Positions 54,428 to 62,401 of a DNA stretch of 64,000 bases are shown piece after piece. The translations under genes and the position numbers were made by a program. The number at the start of each line of letters is the position of its first letter. Position 1 is the first letter of the stretch. The notes under the pieces were generated by a model, which had not been told where the DNA came from, did no database searches, and saw only the letters and a program-made list of their open reading frames with translations. The DNA comes from Liolophura sinensis (Eukaryota > Mollusca > Polyplacophora > Chitonida > Chitonidae), in NCBI RefSeq assembly GCF_032854445.1, contig NC_088298.1, forward strand, positions 3,096,160-3,160,159, read 5' to 3'.

Positions 54428-54859
54428 ATGGATCAAGAGGATTTCGAGGTTAATATGGAGTAGAAGACGTTGGAGGAGAAGAAGACGGCGAAGCTATTTA
54501 CCTGTGAGGTGTGCGATCGAGGATTCACCCGACGCGATAGCTGGCGACGACACCAAAAAACACAACACGGTGCTAAGGAAAAGAAGAAGACGGAGAAGTA
54601 TTTTTGCCGGGTGTGTGCCCAGCATTTTACCCGGCGGTATAACTGACTCCGGCACCAGCGGACGCATCACCAGCCCCAGACAAACAAAAGATTCACCTGT
54701 CCGACCTGTGACCGGGCGTTTTTTTCGCCGGGCGAATTTGATCCGCCATCAACAGCGCCATGACAACAAAAAAGAACGTGTGTGGCATTGCGAAGACTGC
54801 GAGGAGTTTTTCTACCGGTTGTGGATTGGTGGACCCATCAACGTGGGAAACACGGCTCG
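54428..54859 (+). pseudogene. C2H2 zinc-finger gene fragment of the virus-like element
   Basis: ATG at 54428 opens a frame that hits TAG at 54461. It then continues in the same frame with two fingers, FTCEVCDRGFTRRDSWRRHQ and FCRVCAQHFTRRYN, with a TGA between the Cys and His halves of the second. A third finger starts FTCPTCDRAFF and shifts frame in the T-run near 54720, resuming as NLIRHQQRHDNKK; a fourth half-finger is WHCEDCEEFFYR. A strong donor ctcg|gtaagt follows at 54859/54860. The two stops and the shift make it a pseudogene unless heavily edited or misassembled. C2H2 fingers at the front of the DNA polymerase gene are plausible in mollusc Polintons; that link is inference. Confidence 0.72.
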
Positions 54860-55580
54860 GTAAGTTCTTTTTTTTATATTTTATTTTATTTTTCTCCACC
54901 CCAAGCAGCAGGTTGAGTGACCTACTAACCCACGAGCCACCACAAACCTCCCACGCATTCCTCACCCTCTTCCCCTTTTTCCCCTTTCACCCGTTCTCCC
55001 TGTCTTGGGTGGTGACAATGTATTATGCTGTATGTTATGACGTCATCATATCCCTTTCTCCCTTTCCCCCTGCCTTGACTGGTGACAATGCATTATAATG
55101 TATTATGATGTCTGTTATGACGTCGTCATATGTAAACAAACATGTACGGCGATCGAGTCATTGTGTCCTGCTCGGACTGAGTGACCTACTAACGGGTCGG
55201 TTATATACCTTTTGATTCTCATCAACAATGTTATTTATTTTCTGGGTCATTTATGCGCGTACCTCTAGGCCGGAATATTCGACCTTATAGACGGGTCGAT
55301 TATATGAAAGAGCCCACAAAGAACTAACAAAACCAGTAGAGCGTTATAATCCTGGTTTGTTGTCCGTGTAGACAAGGCGAGTGTATACATCAGACTGATG
55401 CGGAGTTTGCTTGAATTCAGTTTTGGATCCACTGTCTATACATCAAAACCTGAGTCTTAGAAAAGATAGCGCTGTAGAGTGACGTGCCACCGAGGTGATC
55501 GGCCTTTTATAAGACAACCCCGGCTTGTAAAGTTGGAGGGAAACGCGGGGCGCGGGCCTAAGTGAGAGCACTAAAAGTGA
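54860..55580. other. Non-coding stretch, probable intron
   Basis: Follows the donor at 54859. Contains two similar blocks (ggtgacaatgtattatgctg and ggtgacaatgcattataatg), each followed by ttatgacgtc, that is, CRE-like TGACGTC at 55039 and 55117. No coding frame is present. Confidence 0.55.
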
Positions 55581-55805
55581 TGTATCATTGGCGGGCGTGT
55601 TTTCATATATCCATCTCGGCTACATTTTCCCGCGCGTTTCATCCAGAATCCCCCGCCTGGCAGTCCCTGGCAAAGCTGTGCGCGTGACGCTACATTGTTG
55701 TCAGCCGGGGTTGTGTTCACCTCGCCTGCTATGTATATATGTAATATATGTATATATGTCTAATACTGACAAGCCTACCCTGCACCGACTGCACCGACTG
55801 ACCTG
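55580..55805 (+). repeat. Direct repeat DR1 with E2F-like site
   Basis: Blocks cctggcagtccctggcaaag, gctgtgcgcgtgacgctaca, ttgttgtcagccggggttgt and tatgtctaatactgac recur in the same order and orientation at 57660-57850. The left part has TTTTCCCGCGCG (55625-55636), an excellent E2F-type site. The two copies flank the proline-rich ORF and its 3' end. Confidence 0.8.
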
Positions 55806-55877
55806 CCTGCCGACCTCCCAACCAGCCTGCATTGAAAATACATAAGTAACACCAATACATTATACATATACACAAGA

Positions 55878-55965
55878 AAATTTGGTGGGTTTTTCCACAC
55901 CGCGGGGTGTATGTGTATAGACTAGCGTGATATAGCGTGTAGTAGACTAGAGTACAGTATAACAG
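55878..55965 (+). promoter_or_regulatory. Promoter-like block P3
   Basis: A copy of the P1 core: ggtgggtttttccacaccgc, ggggtgtatgtgtatagact, agcgtgatatagcg and agtacagtataacag. It has no CRE next to it and no obvious gene directly downstream on the plus strand. Confidence 0.5.
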
Positions 55966-56228
55966 TATATGGGGTATAGATATGGATAGATAAATAGAGA
56001 AAACAGTGGTTTGTTTGTTTCAGGCTGGGTGTGAATTAGGCAAAGTTTTAAGAAACTCTAAGTTTTAGGTATGAATTAGGTGGAGTAGAAGGTTAGGAAG
56101 ACTTTGAGGATTTGCGATAAAAAAAAATATCAGAACAAGTACAATTGTACAATTAAAAAAATGGGAAGACTGTGTCTGGTGTGGGGTTTCTTTTCTTTCT
56201 TTTTTTTAGTGCTTAGATTGAGAAAGTA

Positions 56229-56265
56229 CTCTTTCGGGAAGAGTTGGGTGGCCCTGAAAACGGCC
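56229..56265 (-). terminator. Histone-type 3' stem-loop and purine element (copy 3, minus strand)
   Basis: Read on the minus strand: GGCCGTTTTCAGGGCC (56265-56250) folds as a 6-bp stem with one G-G mismatch and a UUUC loop. It is followed by acccaac and, after 11 nt, CCCGAAAGAG (56238-56229). This is the layout of replication-dependent histone mRNA 3' ends (stem-loop bound by SLBP, downstream element paired with U7 snRNA). It lies 350 bp beyond the stop of the proline-rich ORF on the same strand. The flanks match the copies at 60376 and 61273. Confidence 0.7.
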
Positions 56266-56614
56266 GTTGGAAAAATGCTGTTTCTTTTTTTTCTTTTTTT
56301 AAACAGCCATTTTTTTTTTTTTTTAAACAGCCAGCTGTTTTTTTTTTGTTTTTTTTCTTTTTTTAACAAACAAATTCACATGAAAACGATTAAAAAACGA
56401 GATATACAATTAATAAAATAGACGAACAACACGTAAAATATACAAATTGCAAAAGGGACACCGCTGTGGGTCAAGTCTGCGGGCAGAGGTGAGACAGATC
56501 GCCGCATGCCCGCAGGGTAGGAGGCATGCACTCGACGGTCTCTCATAGCAAATCCGACATGTCGGAAAACCGTCGGATACCTGTCCCCTACCCTGTGGGG
56601 ATGCCGCAAGCCCC

Positions 56615-57514
56615 TCACCTGCGCCCGGCCCAGGTGAGACAGGTGGTGCTGCTGCTGTTGGGTGGAGTTGGTGTCAATGGTAAGCCTCCAACCGCCGCGG
56701 GGATGAGAAACCATTGTAGGGGTGGTTGAGCTCTTAACCGGTCTTCTACATCTCTAACCAGGGTGTTGCGCTCCTCGCTAGTCAGATAATTATGATCCCC
56801 AATCTCCGTCGTATGAAACGCCATGTTGGGGTAAGCTCTAACCGCCCCTACTTCCCTAACCGGGGTGGAAGGCAAAGCCTGGGCTAGGGGTGATGACAAC
56901 TGGCTCTCATCCTCACGGCGGGTGTCCCGTGGCTGGGGTGGGACACGGGCTGTAGCACGGGCTCGTGCCCGACCCCGGCGCGCTGTTAACCACCCAGGTG
57001 ACCGTGGTGCAGGTGATGGTACAGGTGACGGTGCCGGTGACGATACAACCTGACCCGGGTTCGAACTCCCCTCCTCCAGATTCAGTTGCCGGGGGAGTCC
57101 CCGGCCAATACCCCGCCCCACGGGATCCCTCCGCGTCGTAAAGCGCTCCATGAGCGTTTGGGTGAGGCGGGGTGTTTCTGGGGTGGTGGTGGTGGTGGTG
57201 GCGGCGACCGTCTCCCGGCTGGTGATCATTTCCCGGAGTCTATTGATGTAATTTCCTCGCCCCATCCCCACTCTCCTACCCGCTCTCCTATCCATGCACC
57301 GTGGGCAGGGGCAGGGGCGGAGGTCTCTTTCCTCCCCGTTGGGTGTGGTGTTGCTCTCCTGGGGTGGTGGTGGTGTACTCGGGATGACGATTGGGGAGGC
57401 CGGGGGTGACGGCGTCCATGGTTCTTCATCCTGGTTAGAAGACTGGTCTTCATCACTCTCATCCCATCGCCCCTCCCCGGCACTCCCCAAAAAATCGCGG
57501 AACTGACGATTCAT
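56615..57514 (-). CDS. Proline/arginine-rich protein of the virus-like element, function unknown
   Basis: ATG at 57514, 299 residues. The N-terminus is acidic and Ser-rich (about residues 12-35), followed by Pro-rich segments, a Cys cluster RPCPCPRCMDRR (C68, C70, C73), a Thr run near 106-111, a PxP-rich stretch (about 155-172), an Arg-rich stretch (about 175-195) and an ordered-looking C-terminal helix (LTSEERNTLVRDVEDRLRAQ). I know no family for it. Position and strand match the capsid-side genes, and a TATA-like TATATAA lies on the minus strand at 57592-57586. It could be a virion or regulatory protein, or a frame open through GC-rich composition; the clean 900-bp frame argues for a real gene. 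Confidence 0.55.
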   Translation of the reverse strand: MNRQFRDFLGSAGEGRWDESDEDQSSNQDEEPWTPSPPASPIVIPSTPPPPQESNTTPNGEERDLRPCPCPRCMDRRAGRRVGMGRGNYINRLREMITSRETVAATTTTTTPETPRLTQTLMERFTTRRDPVGRGIGRGLPRQLNLEEGSSNPGQVVSSPAPSPVPSPAPRSPGWLTARRGRARARATARVPPQPRDTRREDESQLSSPLAQALPSTPVREVGAVRAYPNMAFHTTEIGDHNYLTSEERNTLVRDVEDRLRAQPPLQWFLIPAAVGGLPLTPTPPNSSSTTCLTWAGRR

Positions 57515-57585
57515 AGTGATACAGTGTACGGTGTGGGAATGAGCAAATGCCGTAACAGTCTGACCAACTCAAACCCGCGGTTATG

Positions 57586-57592
57586 TTATATA
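57586..57592 (-). promoter_or_regulatory. TATA-like box for the proline-rich ORF
   Basis: TATATAA on the minus strand, about 72 bp upstream of the ATG at 57514, so a start near 57560 would leave a short leader. Confidence 0.4.
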
Positions 57593-57659
57593 TACTAACA
57601 ACCCTGGCCTGGGCGAAAGCACGACAAAAGGAATTATCAGCCCACTGATTGGATGATGA

Positions 57660-57850
57660 GTGCAAAAAACGAGCGGGCTTTTATGTTTTTCTCCCGCCCG
57701 TTTCATACAGAATCACCAGCCTGGCAGAGCTGTGCGCGTGACGCTACATTGTTGTCAGCCGGGGTTGTGTTCAGCTCGCCTGCTATGTATATATTTATAT
57801 ATATATATGTCTAATACTGACGAACCTACCCCGCATCGGCTGGTGGTTGT
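57660..57850 (+). repeat. Direct repeat DR2
   Basis: Second copy of DR1, with gagctgtgcgcgtgacgcta, cattgttgtcagccggggtt and atgtctaatactgacgaacc. The upstream part reads ttttctcccgcccgtttcat, a weaker E2F-like match than DR1. Confidence 0.8.
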
Positions 57851-59770
57851 GATTTCTACGTGTATAAGTGTCAATTGAATAAGTGGTCATTGTAGGCTTA
57901 GATGTCTTCTTTCTCCCCGAACCCGCTTTGCTTCTTGAAAGTTAATTGAAGACAGTAAGAGCTATCTCATGTTACATGTTTGTAACAGTATATGAAAAGT
58001 ATAAAAAACTTCTTTACTCGATATAATACACAATAAGACAAGCTGCATTTCATTGCTGAAAATCCACAGCTGAGCTGTTAACCGTTATGCAAGCACTTGT
58101 GACAAATGTGTTTTCTATCACCTGTAGATGGTGTGTTGATAGGGTTTCCTCTCAATGTAGGTGACATGTATAAGGGTGTACACCCCAGCTCGCTACTCTA
58201 GTGAAAACATATATACAGTTAAGGGAATGTCGGACACCTATTAGGAAACATTGGAACCTGCAATTTAAATAAATAAATCAATCAATCAATCAATCAATCA
58301 ATAGGTTAAGAGAAAGGATATCAACAAACATGATATTCTGTGAACAAGGGGGCTTAATATGTTTAACAAATTTGGAAATTAAAAAATAATCGATCTAAAG
58401 TTGGTTGCGTGAGTGAATCATATATTAAATGTATATAGGTCTGTGTGTGGACAATTTTGCCTTGATCTTCGAAAGTCTGCTAAAACTGAGACCAAAGGAA
58501 AACACATTTCAACGTTAGCTCAAGGCAGGTAAATTGCCAGGTAGGGTTTAACTGGTACATGTGTATAACATAACATATATACCTGAGTGTTGGTATATTT
58601 TGTACATTTACACCATGTGCCATGCGTTGATCCTAGCAATTACATGCCTTTGTCTGTCTACCGAAGTACAAATTATTATACTTATTCGCTGTATACCTTG
58701 TTACTATATAGAGGACAGGGAATGAGTGATGCAACATTAAGTTTTTATTTTCTTCAATATGGTGTATCCCATGACCTCATGAGAATTCCAGATTAAAATG
58801 ATTTACACAATTAAAACAATTTTTTTTAGCGGATTGACGCTTCATTTTAATTAGTAGATTACCGTATAAAGTAGTTGTCTATCGGTCACCTTCAGACGTT
58901 GTTGTTGCTTCCAATTACTTAATATTACGCTTCGGATTCGATAGATTTCTTATTGAAATAACAGTAGTTTTAGTTCAATATATTTAAGGATAGATGTGTC
59001 TTTTAATAGTTTGTAACCCCAGTAAAGCTAGATAGAAAGCCTGGGTAGCTTAGAGGATATTTCCTTATGTATTTCGTAGTAGAAATCCACGAATGTGTGC
59101 GATGTCAAATGTATGTAAACAAGGGGGGTAACTCCTGATGGAATACGCTTAGCAGGGGCGACTACTTTTGTTGGAATAATGGAAATAAGGGGCATAACTC
59201 TAAATGTCAAACGACAATACGTGTCTGGAAATCTGGAAAGAGTAATATATAGTAATTTTCTTTATTTTTGTTCCAAAACTGTATAGGGGTTTTGCAGAGT
59301 TAACAATTGTATCAGTACATATATATAGATTTATTTCATTTAGTTCATATTTGTGTAAAGCAAACTCATGTCACAATTCATTTAAACACATTGTATTACT
59401 TTATTTCACTTAATTTACAATATCTCATGAAAATTAATTATGATTTGTTGTTATTTAAATCGGGCACTCATTTACCATCCTTGAGACGACCGCCAATAGT
59501 ATGGGTCAGTGTGTCAGTGTGTCATGCCAGGGTTGATATCTATCGGAATGGCTCCTATGTATTATATGTATTATAAAATTTTTTAGCGGAACATATGTAC
59601 ATATGCACATATGTACAATAGTATGTATATAGAGTATGTCTAGGGTTTACCTAGGTTATAACCTCTACACCCTTCTATGTTACAGAGACCTGTTTCATCT
59701 ACCACCACCACCACCACCACCACCACCGACGACAACAAACCCAGCACGAGTAAAGCTCAAGTGAGTTTAG
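57851..59770. other. Non-coding stretch, probable intron
   Basis: AT-rich DNA with an (AATC)n microsatellite at 58266-58302 and a small palindromic block at 59590-59612 (acatatgtacatatgcacat). An (ACC)n run lies at 59701-59727. A phrase shared with the inverted repeat at 61440 (gggtcagtgtgtcagtgtgt) occurs at 59504. No gene seen. Confidence 0.55.
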
Positions 59771-60302
59771 CGGGGATGCCTCGCTGAAAGAAGAAGAAGA
59801 AAAGAAAATCTCTCACTTGAAAGGAAACAAGGGGTTATACACGTTGGTGGGTGGAGCTAACGGTCCTTACAGGGACTATTTGTGTTTGTTTCGGTGTCTG
59901 GCCGTCCATCTAGACCAAGCCGACCCCCAAAACTGCGAACGCCAGGCTGGGGTGTATTACCGCAGGTATCTGGAGGAGATGGAGCCGAGGTATTTCCGCG
60001 GAGTACCCCTCAGTGCGCTGGACACGGTGGAAAGCCTGTTTCAAGTGAACATTCAAGTCTACCAGCTCATCCCTATGGACAGGTCGTACTCAGCACAACT
60101 CATTCACCGCAGTGCCGAGCGCTATTCTCCCCCTACCCTGCGGTTAAACCTGTACCAGCGGCATTTCAGCTATATCAAAGACATGGGGTGTTATGCTCGA
60201 TCTTTCACCTGCCAGGTGTGCCAGAAGAGTTTTCGGACACTGTGGAAGTTACGACGGCACGGTCAAACGTGCACCGACGCCATTCGACGACCACCTATTT
60301 AG
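59771..60302 (+). CDS. N-terminal domain of Polinton-type DNA polymerase B (no polymerase domain)
   Basis: The open frame begins after an acceptor-like gtttag (59765-59770), has no early ATG and ends with TAG at 60300-60302. Its sequence includes DYLCLFRCLAVHL, RRYLEEMEPRYFRGVPLSAL, LFQVNIQVYQLIP, TLRLNLYQRHFSYIKDMGCY, and a C2H2 finger FTCQVCQKSFRTLWKLRRHG ending in TC. I recognise this order from the N-terminal region of Polinton/Maverick protein-primed PolB in molluscs and cnidarians. There the exonuclease and polymerase domains follow, but here the frame stops a few residues after the finger, and a histone-type 3' stem-loop follows 73 nt later. It is therefore a truncated or separated domain. 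It could still act as a stand-alone DNA-binding protein. Confidence 0.7.
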
Positions 60303-60375
60303 ATCTGTAGAACGGTGTTATGGATACTCTACACACCCTGCTCCTGTGCTCCTGTGCTCTTGTGACACTTCCGAC

Positions 60376-60412
60376 GGCCCTTTTCAGGGTCAACCAACTC
60401 CTCCCGAAAGAG
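60376..60412 (+). terminator. Histone-type 3' stem-loop and purine element (copy 1)
   Basis: GGCCCTTTTCAGGGTC (60376-60391) forms the 6-bp stem, UUUC-loop hairpin of replication-dependent histone mRNAs, with one G-U pair at position 2. It is followed by aaccaac and, 14 nt on, GAAAGAG (60406-60412) as a possible U7-pairing element. It sits 73 nt after the stop of the polymerase N-terminal ORF, which is histone-like spacing. Confidence 0.78.
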
Positions 60413-60465
60413 TACTTTCTAAATCTAAGCACTAAAAAAAGTGGATGTGTTTTTTCTACTTCATG

Positions 60466-60590
60466 TAGATAAGCGTGCGAGAACGAGTTATGTAAGGAGG
60501 ACTATTTAGCGTGGGCGGCTGGTGATAGGGGTGGTTAGGTCATGGGTGATATCACTACGCGTGTCTCAGGTAAAAAAAAGACAACGTAAT
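60466..60590 (+). promoter_or_regulatory. Promoter-like block P4
   Basis: A diverged copy of the right half of P1: agcgtgcgagaacgagttat, gtaaggag and cgcgtgtctcaggtaaaaaa. The CCAAT boxes are lost. It follows directly after the copy-1 stem-loop module. Confidence 0.5.
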
Positions 60591-60939
60591 GATGCTTGTT
60601 TTATTTTTGCATATGTATACTTTTTAATTCAAGCATTAAGTCATTTGAAAACCTGTAGCTGGAAGGTGGGTTATTCCACATTCTTGTTAACATTTGGCAG
60701 TGAAGTGGAAGTACAGATTTATTTTTGTTGTCCCCTATATCAGATATGGTCCAATCGCTACATGTACGACTCAACATTATTCAAGAATTTATGAGACAAG
60801 CGCATAAATGGTTATTCATTCTTGAATTGCCTTCGTCATTCAAAGGTTAATCAGGAGCTTTTCGGTAATTTGGGCCGCCCTTCCCAAGAAGCCGCCCTTT
60901 TAATCTGCTCTGCTGTGTTTTCCTTATTTGCGCATGGCT

Positions 60940-61060
60940 GGGAGTGACGTCACACCTGTGACGTGTCAGGTGTGTGTCAGGTAGTGGTGGTGGTGGGTTT
61001 TTTTTCCACGACGGGGTGTGTATACTAGAGTGGAGTCTCTGTGTTGCGCGACCACCAAAG
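60940..61060 (+). promoter_or_regulatory. Promoter block P2 (CRE)
   Basis: TGACGTCACACCTG (60945-60958) repeats exactly the CRE of P1 plus six bases. It is followed by ggtgggttttttttccacga and cggggtgtgtatactagagt, matching the P1/P3 core. It lies 140 bp upstream of a 41-codon ORF that ends in a histone-type 3' module. Confidence 0.6.
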
Positions 61061-61081
61061 CGCGAGTGGTGTGAATCGGGG

Positions 61082-61207
61082 ATGCGGATGCGGATGCGGG
61101 GCAATACGATGTACTCGTATACCCAACACAAAGACGCATTCACATACTTTTACGGGAAGCGAAAAGTGCTCCCCGACGGGGTGAGCACCACCTATTTAGA
61201 TCTGTAG
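61082..61207 (+). CDS. Small ORF (41 codons) in a compact transcription unit, unknown function
   Basis: ATG at 61082 with two more in-frame ATGs close by (MRMRMRGNTMYSYTQHKDAF) and a TAG at 61205-61207 after STTYLDL. It is a short basic-aromatic peptide without a known domain. The last codons and the following 90 bp are a duplicate of 60289-60395. Between promoter block P2 and the stem-loop at 61273 it makes a complete-looking unit of about 330 bp. It may be a leftover of a longer polymerase gene whose 3' end was copied. Confidence 0.4.
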   Translation: MRMRMRGNTMYSYTQHKDAFTYFYGKRKVLPDGVSTTYLDL

Positions 61208-61345
61208 AACGGTGCTATGGATACTCTACACACCCGGCTCCTGTGGTCTTGTGCTCTTGTAACACTTCCCACGGCCCTTTTCAGGGCCAACCAAAAAAGA
61301 AGCCCTACACCAGACACAGTCTTCCCATTTTTTTTTTAATTGTAC
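61189..61345 (+). repeat. Duplicated 3' module (second copy of 60289-60440)
   Basis: ccacctatttagatctgtag, atggatactctacacaccc and acggcccttttcaggg are shared with 60289-60395. The downstream part (cctacaccagacacagtctt, cccattttttttttaattgt) is instead shared with the minus-strand copy near 56160-56210. About 35 bp holding the CCCGAAAGAG element are missing here. Confidence 0.85.
61273..61302 (+). terminator. Histone-type 3' stem-loop (copy 2, perfect stem)
   Basis: GGCCCTTTTCAGGGCC (61273-61288) is a perfect 6-bp stem with a UUUC loop. It is followed by aacca and an A/G-rich AAAAAAGAAG, which replaces the usual downstream element. It lies 65 nt after the stop of the 41-codon ORF. Confidence 0.8.
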
Positions 61346-61439
61346 AATTTTTTTCATGTGTTTTATCATTCGCAGTGGTACGTACGTTAAAAAGTTAAAA
61401 ACGCCTAGCGGGGGCCGGCGGGCCGGCAGCCGTAATTGC

Positions 61440-61591
61440 CTGACACACTGACCCGACTTGCCGTGCCTGCTACATCGTCATACATTGTTGCCGAGCGGCG
61501 CCTTGCCGGTATACCGCAGACAGCCTGGTAACAATGTATGACGCAACAATGTATGACGATGTAACAGGCGGTGACTGGGTCAGTGTGTCAG
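61440..61591. repeat. Inverted repeat with ~50-bp arms
   Basis: The left arm ctgacacactgaccc...tacatcgtcatacattgttg (61440-61490) pairs with the right arm caacaatgtatgacgatgta...gggtcagtgtgtcag (61544-61591). They are separated by about 50 bp that holds a further acaatgtatgacg. It lies between the plus-strand and minus-strand gene blocks. It could be a replication or regulatory hairpin, or the remnant of a small inserted element. Confidence 0.8.
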
Positions 61592-61694
61592 TGTGCTATA
61601 GCTGGCCTGCATGCTGTTGTGGTAGTCCTCATAATAATAAAGAAAAAAGTCAAACCACCACGGTATGTGAGTCTCATAGTCTCTTTTTTTAAAT

Positions 61695-61700
61695 TTTATT
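61695..61700 (-). promoter_or_regulatory. Polyadenylation signal for the minus-strand protease gene
   Basis: AATAAA on the minus strand, about 100 bp beyond the protease stop codon. An AATAAA on the plus strand lies at 61636-61641. Confidence 0.5.
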
Positions 61701-61797
61701 CCATACTGTATGGGGTAACAGGTCGAACAGGGAAAACAAGAGCGTGGAATGCATAACACATCGAACTGGAAAGAAAGAATGTTATTTGATGTATGTT

Positions 61798-62337
61798 TTA
61801 CAGTCCATGGGTGTGGAAAAAAAACGAGGGATGAATCCCAAACTGGCGCTCCACCCAATCGAACACCCGTAAGTCATTATCGTAGTTCGTGCACGCTGTG
61901 TCCAACGTGTGTACAATAGCATCCATGAGACGGCCTCGAGCTCGCTGGGTTAAGTAATACACACAATATTGACCGCACACGGTCGTGTCCAGACTCTGCA
62001 GCCGCCGATCGTTCCACGTCCAGTGGTGTGTTCCCCGGTTAAGCCAAGCGGTGATATCGGGGTAGAGGGGTGGGAGTCCGTAGGAATCAAAGTATTCGCC
62101 CCGGAGATGGGGTGGGTTGGACCACTGGTCTATGAAGACGGCGACCCAAAGTCGTCCTGGGCGAAAGCACGTGTCTGTGTTAATGATGCAGGCCCAGAGG
62201 GTCCAGGGCATCCTAGGGGTGGGGCGTGAGGAGAGTGAGGGGAGATGATCCCGAGGGTAGACCCCACCTCCTGCCCCACCAACAGCCCGGGTAAACACGT
62301 CTGTTTGTAGCACACGTCGCAATTGCACCGTGTCCAT
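61798..62337 (-). CDS. Adenain-type cysteine protease (Polinton PRO), catalytic His missing
   Basis: ATG at 62337, 179 residues, close to the usual ~180-200. The maturation protease of Polintons and adenoviruses cleaves capsid precursors. Hallmarks seen are WACIINTDTCFRPG, WVAVFIDQW, EYFDSYGLPPLYP (E81, D84), HHWTWNDRRLQSLDTTVC and VCGQYCVYYLTQRARG with the likely nucleophile C121. Where the family has His before WVA (G-x-H-W), this protein has Leu63 (codon at 62149-62151). Without the His the triad is broken, so it is probably inactive, although the frame is otherwise complete. It is the last gene of a minus-strand block after the capsid-like gene, with 65 bp between them. Confidence 0.85.
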   Translation of the reverse strand: MDTVQLRRVLQTDVFTRAVGGAGGGVYPRDHLPSLSSRPTPRMPWTLWACIINTDTCFRPGRLWVAVFIDQWSNPPHLRGEYFDSYGLPPLYPDITAWLNRGTHHWTWNDRRLQSLDTTVCGQYCVYYLTQRARGRLMDAIVHTLDTACTNYDNDLRVFDWVERQFGIHPSFFFHTHGL

Positions 62338-62401
62338 GTTGTTGTTTGTTTTTTTGGCTGTTCAACTGGCGAAGTCACAGAGCACGTTTCGGCTTTGGTC
62401 T

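Noticed and set aside
56270-56370. T-rich run near 56.3 kb as an RNA polymerase III terminator or LINE tail
   Set aside because: It is a long imperfect T-run without an upstream element body and is best treated as low complexity in the 3' flank of the minus-strand unit.
57086-57409. Gly-rich plus-strand ORF opposite the proline-rich gene
   Set aside because: It is the complement of Pro/Thr/Ser codons; the minus-strand frame is three times longer and has an ATG and a TATA-like box.
60193-60435. Plus frame reading through the stem-loop at 60376 as a protein end
   Set aside because: It translates the hairpin and downstream element; the PolB-like frame ends before it and the hairpin is repeated elsewhere as an RNA-type signal.
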